DNA from: Gallionellaceae bacterium CG11_big_fil_rev_8_21_14_0_20_60_62
Lineage (GTDB): Bacteria > Pseudomonadota > Gammaproteobacteria > Burkholderiales > Gallionellaceae
DNA length: 6,082 nucleotides
Direction of reading: 5' to 3'
Assembly: GCA_002787455.1 (NCBI GenBank)
Contig: PCWU01000074.1
Span: forward strand, 1 to 6,082
In this document: piece by piece, positions 1-5,244 of the stretch
How the letters are laid out: every line of letters begins with the position of its first letter
Position numbering within the stretch: the first letter of the stretch is position 1
Position numbers and translations under genes: made by a program
Notes under the pieces: generated by a model
Database searches by the model: none
What the model saw: only the letters and a program-made list of their open reading frames with translations
Told to the model about the DNA's origin: nothing

Positions 1-244
1 CCAACTAAAGTTATTTTCCTTGGCGCTTGTTCACAGTTATGTTGTAAGCAAAACTGTCGTCAGATTCGCGGCCAAACTGACACTCAAATTGGTCGCATAA
101 GCATGCCCGTGATGGACACGTATGGCATTTGTTCACACCAAATCGCCATCAGTCCATAGGTACAGAAAACTGAACCAACAACCTATAGCCCGTTACTCAA
201 TACGTGCCAGAAGAGATTAATATTCTCTGATGCGTATAGCGTAC
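1..244. other. Gene-free leader upstream of alpA
   Basis: I see no credible coding region here; the frames I read leftward off the window edge from the first 120 bases close quickly at stop codons. Minor structure is present. TTGTTCACA occurs at 27-35 and again at 129-137, AAACTG occurs three times (near 52, 74 and 167), and an imperfect dyad with AGAGA and TCTCT arms spans 212-228, shortly before the alpA promoter. It is probably regulatory or intergenic DNA inside the island. None of these short repeats is strong enough to name. Confidence 0.4.
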
Positions 245-273
245 TTGACTGGTATCGGTTAGTGTTCTACACT
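245..273 (+). promoter_or_regulatory. Predicted sigma70 promoter of alpA
   Basis: TTGACT (245-250) and TACACT (268-273) are separated by 17 bases, a good match to the vegetative promoter consensus. Transcription would begin near 280. That places a possible GTG start at 262 upstream of the transcript, so the ATG at 304 is preferred for alpA. The spacer contains an exact TGGTATCGG (250-258), the repeat found in clusters beside the integrase, which suggests that whatever binds the repeat controls this promoter. Confidence 0.55.
250..258 (+). repeat. TGGTATCGG repeat copy in the alpA promoter
   Basis: This 9-base copy is identical to those at 1747-1755, 1792-1800 and 1910-1918. It overlaps the last base of the predicted -35 box and fills the first half of the spacer, a position where a bound protein would directly affect RNA polymerase. 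It is inferred to be an operator, most simply for the AlpA-like protein encoded just downstream. Confidence 0.5.
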
Positions 274-303
274 TCCGTACATCAAACTTACTCGGCGGCG
301 CAG

Positions 304-579
304 ATGACTACTACGCTCAACATCGACCAAGCAGATATGGCATCCTCGATTAATTGGAGCTCAATACAGCTCATCAACAAAAAAACACTGCTGGGCATGA
401 TCCCGCTGTCGGAGAAGGCTATCTACAACATGGAAAAGCGCGGGGATTTCCCCAAGCGCATCGCCCTCACCACCCGCAACGTAGCATGGGATATGGCCGA
501 AGTCGCGGCATGGATCGAGGGACGCAAGGCATCCGGCGATCAGGCGGCACGGCCTGGCCAGACGGTCATCGTTTCTTGA
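304..579 (+). CDS. AlpA-family helix-turn-helix regulator / excisionase-like protein
   Basis: This is a 91-residue small DNA-binding protein. The segment at residues 26-50 (KKTLL..PLSEKAIYNMEKRGDFP) has the layout of an AlpA/MerR-like winged helix-turn-helix: a recognition helix followed by a G-x-FP turn. Residues 58-74 (RNVAW..AEVAAWIEGR) match the typical AlpA ending in which a tryptophan precedes a helix carrying an AWI motif. Family members such as the AlpA of CP4-57 and the Vis protein of phage P4 control integrase expression or act as excision factors. The ATG at 304 is chosen because a promoter appears to cover 245-273; GTG 262 (105 residues) and ATG 337 are alternatives, and no start has a good ribosome binding site. 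The gene converges on the integrase and overlaps its end by 14 bases. Family assignment is fairly sure; a role in excision is inference. Confidence 0.72.
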   Translation: MTTTLNIDQADMASSINWSSIQLINKKTLLGMIPLSEKAIYNMEKRGDFPKRIALTTRNVAWDMAEVAAWIEGRKASGDQAARPGQTVIVS

Positions 580-1762
580 TCGTCCAGTCGTCAATCATGT
601 CCGCCCAGTCCTGCAACATAGCTGTGCGTTGTTCCCGGTACTCAGCCTTGTTGTACACCGCCCTGACCCCCTTCTGTTCGTGGGCAAGGCATTTCTCGAT
701 CCAGTCCGTGTTGTACCCAGCCTCGTGCAGCAAGGTGCTAGCCGTTCGGCGCAAGTCGTGCGGCCCGAACTTGGCCAGTTCCTTGCCGTCCTTCTGCGCC
801 AGCGTATAGACCAGTTCCAATACGCGGTTCAGCGTGGCATTGCTCATCGGCGCGTCAGCGTCATAGCGTGACGGTAGCACCCATTCAGCCCCCCCGGCAA
901 AGGTCTTGAGCGCCATGAAAATGTCCAGCGCCTGCCGTGACAGGAACACCAGATGCGGGTTCCGGCGCTTCATCCTCTCCTTCGGGATTGTCCATAGCGC
1001 TTCCGTAAAACTAATCTCGCTCCATTTTGCATCGGTCAACTCGCCCTTGCGTACCATCGTCAGCAGCAGCAGCTTGCACGCCACCTTGAACTGCGGGCCT
1101 GCCGACACTTTCTCCATGTACTCATACATCAGCCCGATTTCATCCGGTGACAGGGCACGCTCACGCGGCACGAAACGGGCAATGGCCATGGGGCGCACCA
1201 AGTCTGCCGGGTTTTCGACACGCTGGCCGCGTTCGTTCGCCCACCGGTAGATCTGCATCACCACTTCACGGGTATGGACTGCCGTGGCCGGCGCTCCCCT
1301 AGCCACAATCTTGTCGGTCAAATCGCGCAGGTCGTCATGGTTTATCTCAGTCAGCAGCTTGTTGCCGAATGGGCTTTTCAACTCGCGGTCGTAGCAGGCG
1401 CGGCGCATGTCCCGTGTTGAGTCGGCCATCTCGTAACCGCGTAACCACGCCTGCGCCCAGTCGTCGAAGGTCTTGGCGTCCTTGTCTCGGTTTTTGGCCC
1501 GTGCCTTCTCCCTGGCCGGTGACTTGCCTGCGGCAATCATCTTCTTTGCCTCGTCCAGCCGTTCGCGTGCTTCGGCCAGCGTGATACCGCCCACGCCGTA
1601 CTGGCCGAACGTCACCGTCTCCTGCCTGCTGTTGAGGGTGTAGTTGTAACGGAACGAGATGCCGCCCGCCTTGGTGACTGCCACATAGAGGCCGTCGCGG
1701 TCGGCCACCTTGTACATCTTGTCCTGCGCCTTCAAGTTACGCAGCTTGGTATCGGAAAGCAT
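566..1762 (-). CDS. P4-type tyrosine recombinase integrase
   Basis: This is a 398-residue site-specific recombinase that would integrate and excise the island, and it has the usual length for the P4 class. Domains in order are: an N-terminal arm-type DNA-binding domain (about 1-88, DUF4102-like, starting LSDTKLRNLKA), a core-binding helical domain (about 98-185), and the catalytic domain (about 200-385). All catalytic residues are visible: Arg238 in TMVRKGEL, a likely Lys265 in the beta-hairpin MKRRNPH, His335 and Arg338 in HDLRR, His361 in LAH, and the nucleophile Tyr370 in VYNKAEY. The frame is intact, so the enzyme is probably active. The ATG at 1760-1762 is preceded by AAAGGAG at good spacing. 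It is transcribed away from guaA, which lies 330 bases upstream; its 3' end overlaps alpA. Upstream DNA is full of TGGTATCGG repeats, and one copy lies inside codons 2-5. Confidence 0.93.
   Translation of the reverse strand: MLSDTKLRNLKAQDKMYKVADRDGLYVAVTKAGGISFRYNYTLNSRQETVTFGQYGVGGITLAEARERLDEAKKMIAAGKSPAREKARAKNRDKDAKTFDDWAQAWLRGYEMADSTRDMRRACYDRELKSPFGNKLLTEINHDDLRDLTDKIVARGAPATAVHTREVVMQIYRWANERGQRVENPADLVRPMAIARFVPRERALSPDEIGLMYEYMEKVSAGPQFKVACKLLLLTMVRKGELTDAKWSEISFTEALWTIPKERMKRRNPHLVFLSRQALDIFMALKTFAGGAEWVLPSRYDADAPMSNATLNRVLELVYTLAQKDGKELAKFGPHDLRRTASTLLHEAGYNTDWIEKCLAHEQKGVRAVYNKAEYREQRTAMLQDWADMIDDWTIKKR
1747..1755 (+). repeat. TGGTATCGG repeat copy inside the integrase start
   Basis: This exact copy lies within the first codons of the integrase gene (it covers Asp4 and Thr5 on the - strand). 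It is 45 bases from the next copy in the same orientation (1792-1800). A site inside the start of the gene would allow a bound protein to block transcription or translation of the integrase. Its presence in coding sequence could be a coincidence, but the cluster beside it argues otherwise. Confidence 0.4.
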
Positions 1763-1963
1763 TCATCTCCTTTGCTTCGATCGTTCTATCATGGTATCGG
1801 CTGGGGCTGGAGATACCATGATTTTGCAAACCATGAAAAACGCCGCAAACCCTTGCCCTTCATAGAATATAATGATTTCGATACCATGAATTTCCACATC
1901 ATCAATGAATGGTATCGGCCAGAATTTCCGGGCTCCCGAAAATAATACCACTGAAAGTACCAT
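1763..1963 (-). CDS. Possible 66-residue leader ORF coupled to the integrase
   Basis: The ATG at 1961-1963 is preceded by AAGGAG (1973-1978) at 9 bases, a good ribosome binding site. The frame ends with TGA at 1763-1765, directly touching the integrase ATG with no gap, so ribosomes finishing here could start the integrase. The product would be rather hydrophobic in its middle (about residues 27-50, including GIEIIIFYEGQGFAAFFMV) and end in a basic tail (ERSKQRR). I recognise no family. Against it, the frame runs through the repeat cluster, which looks like regulatory DNA, and an open frame of this size can arise by chance. It is listed as a weak candidate. Confidence 0.3.
   Translation of the reverse strand: MVLSVVLFSGARKFWPIPFIDDVEIHGIEIIIFYEGQGFAAFFMVCKIMVSPAPADTMIERSKQRR
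1788..1822. repeat. Perfect 11-base inverted repeat upstream of the integrase
   Basis: ATCATGGTATC (1788-1798) and its exact complement GATACCATGAT (1812-1822) flank a 13-base spacer. Each arm contains the core of the TGGTATCGG family, and the left copy extends to the full TGGTATCGG at 1792-1800. The repeat begins 26 bases upstream of the integrase start. It could be a dimer operator or a pair of arm-type integrase/excisionase sites. If transcribed, it could also form a stem-loop just before the integrase ribosome binding site. Confidence 0.6.
1879..1918. repeat. Second inverted pair of the TGGTATCG family
   Basis: CGATACCAT (1879-1887) and ATGGTATCG (1909-1917) are exact complements separated by 21 bases, and the right copy is the full TGGTATCGG (1910-1918). 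Together with 1788-1822 this makes four family members in alternating orientation within about 130 bases upstream of the integrase. Looser relatives follow at 1944-1950 (AATACCA) and 1956-1963 (AGTACCAT). Confidence 0.55.
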
Positions 1964-1980
1964 TAAAAATAACTCCTTGC

Positions 1981-2008
1981 CGATGCATCGTCATGCATGG
2001 TATTACCA
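1981..2008. repeat. Cluster of three short palindromes
   Basis: Three perfect dyads follow one another: CGATGCATCG (1981-1990), CATGCATG (1992-1999) and TGGTATTACCA (1998-2008, one central base). The last is built from two opposed TGGTA half-sites related to the TGGTATCGG repeat. The cluster lies between the terminator beyond guaA and the leader ORF or integrase, where a promoter for the integrase transcript would be expected. I could not identify a convincing -35/-10 pair here. Confidence 0.5.
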
Positions 2009-2019
2009 GATGCAAACAA

Positions 2020-2044
2020 CAAAAAAACCCGCAGTGACGCGGGC
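2020..2044 (-). terminator. Intrinsic terminator downstream of guaA
   Basis: Read on the - strand, the stem CCCGC/GCGGG (2028-2032 with 2039-2043) closes a six-base loop and is followed by a run of seven T (2021-2027). Outer bases AAACAAC (2014-2020) and GTTGTTT (2049-2055) can pair too, but they would compete with the T run. It sits about 50 bases beyond the guaA stop and would end guaA transcription before it enters the repeat region and the integrase, which therefore need their own promoter. Confidence 0.75.
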
Positions 2045-2092
2045 TTACGTTGTTTTCTTACTATTCAGTGCCAGACAGTACGAGACATCAAA

Positions 2093-2112
2093 TCATTCCC
2101 ACTCAATCGTCG
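2093..2112. other. Candidate attachment site at the guaA 3' end
   Basis: The last codons of guaA (Ala-Thr-Ile-Glu-Trp-Glu-stop) are highly conserved and are the usual integration target of guaA-associated islands; the integrase lies just beyond them. The call rests on this context. The direct repeat that should mark the other end of the element is not in the window, so the core sequence and its limits are not determined. Confidence 0.4.
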
Positions 2113-3673
2113 CGGGGGGTTTGCCGGAGATGTCGTACACCACGCGATTGATGCCGCGCACTTCGTTGATGATGCGGTTGGAAACTTTGCCCAGCAACTC
2201 GTAGGGCAGGTGCGCCCAGTGCGCGGTCATGAAGTCCTGGGTCTGTACCGCACGCAAGCTGACCACCCATTCATAGGTGCGGCCGTCGCCCATCACGCCG
2301 ACCGATTTCACCGGCAGGAACACGGTAAACGCCTGTGAGGTCAGCTCGTACCAGGTCTTGCCGTTGGCATCTTTCGTATTGTTCAGTTCTTCGATGAAGA
2401 TCGCATCGGCGCGGCGCAGCAGTTCGGCATATTCGCGTTTGACTTCGCCGAGGATACGCACCCCCAAACCGGGGCCGGGAAAAGGATGGCGGTACACCAT
2501 TTCCGGCGGCAACCCCAGCGCCACGCCAAGTTCGCGCACCTCGTCCTTGAACAGTTCGCGCAACGGTTCCAGCAGCTTGAGGTGCATCGATTCCGGCAAA
2601 CCGCCGACGTTGTGGTGCGACTTGATGGTGTGCGCCTTCTTGGTCTTGGAGCCGGCAGATTCGATCACATCCGGATAGATGGTGCCCTGCGCCAGCCATT
2701 TTGCCTGTTTCAGCTTGGCCGATTCGCGCTGGAACACTTCGACAAATTCGCGCCCGATGACTTTTCTCTTCTGCTCCGGATCGGTCACGCCGGTCAGGTG
2801 TTTCATGAACTCGCCGCTGGCATCGACATGAATCACTTTCATGTTCAGATTCTTGCCGAAGGTTTCCATCACCTGTTCGCCCTCGTGCAGACGCAACAAA
2901 CCGTTGTCCACGAACACGCAAGTCAATTGGTCGCCGATGGCTCTATGGATCAAGGCCGCCGCCACCGAGGAATCCACACCGCCGGAGAGGCCGAGAATGA
3001 CTTCCTCGTTGCCGACCTGCGCTTTGATCTTTGCCACCGCTTCGCCGATATAGTCCGGCATGTTCCAGTCCTGGCCGCAACCGCAGATGTCGTGCACGAA
3101 GCGGGCAAGAATCGTTTTGCCCTGCGGGGTATGGGTGACTTCAGGGTGGAATTGCACCGCATAGTAGCGGCGCGACTCATCCGCCATCGCGGCAATCGGG
3201 GTCGACGCGTTGGATGCGATCACCTTAAATCCGTGAGGCAGTTCTGCGACTTTGTCGCCATGGCTCATCCATACATCGAGCAGACCGTGACCCCGCGCAT
3301 TGGTCTTGTCCTGGAGGCCGTCGAACAATTTCGCATGGCCATGCGCGCGGATCTCGGCATAGCCGAACTCGCGCACGCGGCCGGACTCGACCTGTCCGCC
3401 GAGCTGCGCCGCCATGGTCTGCATGCCATAGCAGATGCCCAGCACCGGCACGCCAAGATCGAACACCACTTGCGGCGCTTGCGGTGTCTCCTCCTCATAT
3501 ACCGAGTTTGGCCCGCCGGAAAGAATGATGCCTGCCGGGTTGAACGCGCGGATATCCGCTTCACTCATGTCCCATGGATGGAGCTCGCAATACACATGCG
3601 CCTCGCGTACACGGCGTGCGATCAGCTGGGTGTATTGGGAACCGAAGTCGAGGATGAGGATTTTTTTATGCAT
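2093..3673 (-). CDS. guaA: GMP synthase (glutamine-hydrolysing)
   Basis: It converts XMP to GMP using ATP and the amide nitrogen of glutamine, the last step of guanine nucleotide synthesis, in the cytoplasm. The 526-residue length is typical. The N-terminal class I glutamine amidotransferase domain (about 1-198) shows the nucleophile Cys81 in GICYGMQ and the partners His176 and Glu178 in FHPEV. The ATP pyrophosphatase domain (about 205-400) has the P-loop SGGVDSS at 230-236, and the C-terminal dimerisation domain ends in the conserved KPPATIEWE. It follows guaB by 42 bases on the same strand, but a strong terminator hairpin lies in that gap and no clear ribosome binding site precedes the ATG at 3671-3673. 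The start is fixed by the conserved HKKILILDFGSQYTQLIARRVRE-type beginning. The gene appears complete, so insertion of the island left it intact. Confidence 0.98.
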   Translation of the reverse strand: MHKKILILDFGSQYTQLIARRVREAHVYCELHPWDMSEADIRAFNPAGIILSGGPNSVYEEETPQAPQVVFDLGVPVLGICYGMQTMAAQLGGQVESGRVREFGYAEIRAHGHAKLFDGLQDKTNARGHGLLDVWMSHGDKVAELPHGFKVIASNASTPIAAMADESRRYYAVQFHPEVTHTPQGKTILARFVHDICGCGQDWNMPDYIGEAVAKIKAQVGNEEVILGLSGGVDSSVAAALIHRAIGDQLTCVFVDNGLLRLHEGEQVMETFGKNLNMKVIHVDASGEFMKHLTGVTDPEQKRKVIGREFVEVFQRESAKLKQAKWLAQGTIYPDVIESAGSKTKKAHTIKSHHNVGGLPESMHLKLLEPLRELFKDEVRELGVALGLPPEMVYRHPFPGPGLGVRILGEVKREYAELLRRADAIFIEELNNTKDANGKTWYELTSQAFTVFLPVKSVGVMGDGRTYEWVVSLRAVQTQDFMTAHWAHLPYELLGKVSNRIINEVRGINRVVYDISGKPPATIEWE

Positions 3674-3688
3674 AGTCTGATTGGGAAT

Positions 3689-3714
3689 AAAAAAGGCGGA
3701 TGAATCCGCCTTTT
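3689..3714. terminator. Strong hairpin terminator between guaB and guaA
   Basis: AAAAGGCGGA (3691-3700) and TCCGCCTTTT (3705-3714) form a 10-base perfect stem with a four-base loop, beginning one base after the guaB stop codon. On the guaB strand it is followed by six T (3689-3694), so it has the form of a full intrinsic terminator; A and T runs on both sides would let it work in both directions. It ends about 15 bases before the guaA start, which implies partial read-through or a separate guaA promoter inside guaB. Confidence 0.8.
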
Positions 3715-3715
3715 G

Positions 3716-5176
3716 TTAATCGATGTGATAGTTGGGCGCTTCCTTGGTGATCTGCACATCGTGCACGTGAGATTCACGGATGCCGGCCGAAGTGATCTGC
3801 ACGAACTCGGCCTTGGCATGCACGGTGGGAATATCGGGGCAGCCGAGGTAGCCCATGCTGGAACGGAGACCGCCCATCAGTTGGTGGATCACCGCCAGCG
3901 CGCTGCCTTTGTAAGGCACGCGGCCTTCCACGCCCTCCGGCACCAGCTTGTCCTGGTTGGCTTCGTTATCCTGGAAATAGCGGTCGCTGGAACCCTGCTG
4001 CATTGCGCCCAGGCTGCCCATGCCGCGATAGGATTTGTAGGAGCGTCCCTGAAACAGCTCGATCTCGCCCGGCGCTTCTTCGGTGCCGGCGAACAGTCCG
4101 CCCAGCATCACCGCATGCGCCCCGGCCGCGATGGATTTGGCGATATCGCCGGAGAAACGCACCCCGCCATCGGCAATCAGCGGCACGCCGCTGCCGGCCA
4201 GCGCATCCGCCACGTTCTGTATCGCGGTGATCTGCGGCACGCCGACCCCGGCAACAATGCGCGTGGTGCAAATTGAACCGGGGCCAATCCCCACCTTCAC
4301 CCCGTCCGCGCCATGCTCAACCAGTGCTTTGGCGGCGGCGGCGGTGGCGATATTGCCGCCGATCACGTCAATTTGAGGATAATTTTTCTTCACCCACTGC
4401 ACCCGCTCCAATACGCCGCGCGAGTGGCCGTGCGCGGTATCCACCACAATCACATCCACTCCGGCATCCGCCAGCAGACCGACGCGCTCCTCGGTGCCTT
4501 CACCCACGCCCACCGCTGCGCCGACGCGCAAACGGCCCTGGCTATCCTTGCAAGCGTTCGGATATTCGGTGGATTTGAGAATATCCTTCACCGTCATCAG
4601 GCCGCGCAACTCGAAGGCATCGTTGATCACCAGCACGCGCTCGATGCGGTGCTTGTGCATCAGCGCGCGCGCCTCGTCCAGACCGGCATTTTCCCTGACC
4701 GTGATCAGACGCTCGCGCGGGGTCATGATGTTGCCGATCGACTGGTCGAGATTAGTCTCGAAGCGCAGGTCGCGATTGGTCACAATGCCGACAACCTGTT
4801 TGCCCTGCAACACCGGCAGGCCGGAAATCTTGTACTGGCGGGTCAGGTTGAGCACGTCGCGCACGGTCATGTCGGAGCGCACGCAGATCGGATCCTTGAC
4901 CACCCCGCTCTCGAAACGCTTGACCTTGGCGACCTGCGCCGCCTGCTCTTTCGCCGTCATGTTCTTGTGCACCATGCCGATGCCGCCTTCCTGTGCCAGC
5001 GCAATCGCAAGGCGCGCTTCGGTCACGGTATCCATCGCGGCCGACAACAGCGGAATATTCAACTCGATGTTGCGGGTGACCCGGGTGCGCAGATTAACGT
5101 CGCGCGGCAGGACATCGGACTGGGCCGGCAACAACAAGACATCGTCGAAAGTAAGAGCGGTTTGGGTAATACGCAT
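3716..5176 (-). CDS. guaB: Inosine-5'-monophosphate dehydrogenase
   Basis: It oxidises IMP to XMP with NAD+, the committed step towards GMP, feeding GuaA encoded next. The 486 residues match the family. The TIM-barrel catalytic domain is split by a tandem CBS (Bateman) module at about 93-205, which in this family binds adenine and guanine nucleotides and tunes activity. The active-site loop GPGSICTTR (298-306) carries the catalytic Cys303, the phosphate-binding DGG (337-339) and GGLFAGTEE segments are present, and the mobile flap has the conserved Arg-Tyr pair (Arg399-Tyr400). The ATG at 5174-5176 starts the standard MRITQTALTFDDVLL beginning and is preceded by a modest AAGGGA. An extended -10 promoter lies about 25 bases upstream and a terminator directly after the stop codon. 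Confidence 0.98.
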   Translation of the reverse strand: MRITQTALTFDDVLLLPAQSDVLPRDVNLRTRVTRNIELNIPLLSAAMDTVTEARLAIALAQEGGIGMVHKNMTAKEQAAQVAKVKRFESGVVKDPICVRSDMTVRDVLNLTRQYKISGLPVLQGKQVVGIVTNRDLRFETNLDQSIGNIMTPRERLITVRENAGLDEARALMHKHRIERVLVINDAFELRGLMTVKDILKSTEYPNACKDSQGRLRVGAAVGVGEGTEERVGLLADAGVDVIVVDTAHGHSRGVLERVQWVKKNYPQIDVIGGNIATAAAAKALVEHGADGVKVGIGPGSICTTRIVAGVGVPQITAIQNVADALAGSGVPLIADGGVRFSGDIAKSIAAGAHAVMLGGLFAGTEEAPGEIELFQGRSYKSYRGMGSLGAMQQGSSDRYFQDNEANQDKLVPEGVEGRVPYKGSALAVIHQLMGGLRSSMGYLGCPDIPTVHAKAEFVQITSAGIRESHVHDVQITKEAPNYHID

Positions 5177-5200
5177 GGAAGTCCCTTCGGCAAAGCGCGG

Positions 5201-5209
5201 ATTATAGCA
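5201..5209 (-). promoter_or_regulatory. Extended -10 promoter of guaB with GC-rich discriminator
   Basis: On the - strand TGCTATAAT is a perfect extended -10 element (TGn plus TATAAT). No good -35 is found at the proper distance, as is common for extended -10 promoters. The start point would fall near 5194, giving a leader of about 18 bases. The bases just after the -10 are CCGCGC, a GC-rich discriminator of the type linked to repression by ppGpp and DksA. Such control would fit a GTP-synthesis gene, but it is inferred from sequence only. Confidence 0.65.
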
Positions 5210-5227
5210 AAATCGGGATGCGTCCCG
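5209..5227 (-). terminator. Weak terminator-like hairpin after the unknown gene
   Basis: On the - strand CGGGA (5223-5227) pairs with TCCCG (5214-5218) around a four-base loop and is followed by ATTTT. The five-base stem and short T run make it a weak intrinsic terminator for the gene ending at 5245. It occupies the -35 zone of the guaB promoter. Confidence 0.35.
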
Positions 5228-5244
5228 GCAGCGACACGAACCCT

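Larger units (their letters stand above)
1..2092. mobile_element. End of a putative integrated genomic island at the guaA 3' end
   Basis: The stretch carries an AlpA-type regulator and a P4-type tyrosine integrase and stops exactly where the conserved guaA gene ends. Islands of this class typically place the integrase next to the attachment site, and the 3' end of guaA is an established island target. Base composition supports a foreign origin: 1-270 and 1763-2092 are visibly more AT-rich than guaA and guaB. The left boundary is outside the window, and I found no second copy of the guaA end, so the element's size and cargo are unknown. The right boundary is placed at the guaA stop by inference and could lie somewhat to either side. 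Confidence 0.6.

Noticed and set aside
80..96. CACTCAAATTGGTCGC as a possible second copy of the guaA end
   Set aside because: Only CACTCAA and a shifted GTCGC match the guaA 3' end; an attachment core should match without gaps over a longer stretch.
27..137. Repeated TTGTTCACA and three AAACTG copies in the left leader
   Set aside because: Short repeats of this size in about 250 bases can arise by chance and they align with no promoter or gene feature.
1868..1873. TATAAT on the + strand upstream of the integrase as a -10 box
   Set aside because: No -35 lies at the proper distance and no + strand gene follows; the area is AT-rich, so a chance match is likely.
1763..2092. CRISPR array made of the TGGTATCGG copies
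   Set aside because: The copies are only 9-11 bases long, alternate in orientation and have unequal spacing, unlike CRISPR repeats; no cas gene is present.
2486..3703. A 405-codon open frame antisense to guaA
   Set aside because: guaA is unmistakable on the other strand. In GC-biased genes the opposite frame often stays open, and the translation has no recognisable domain and a skewed His/Arg-rich composition.
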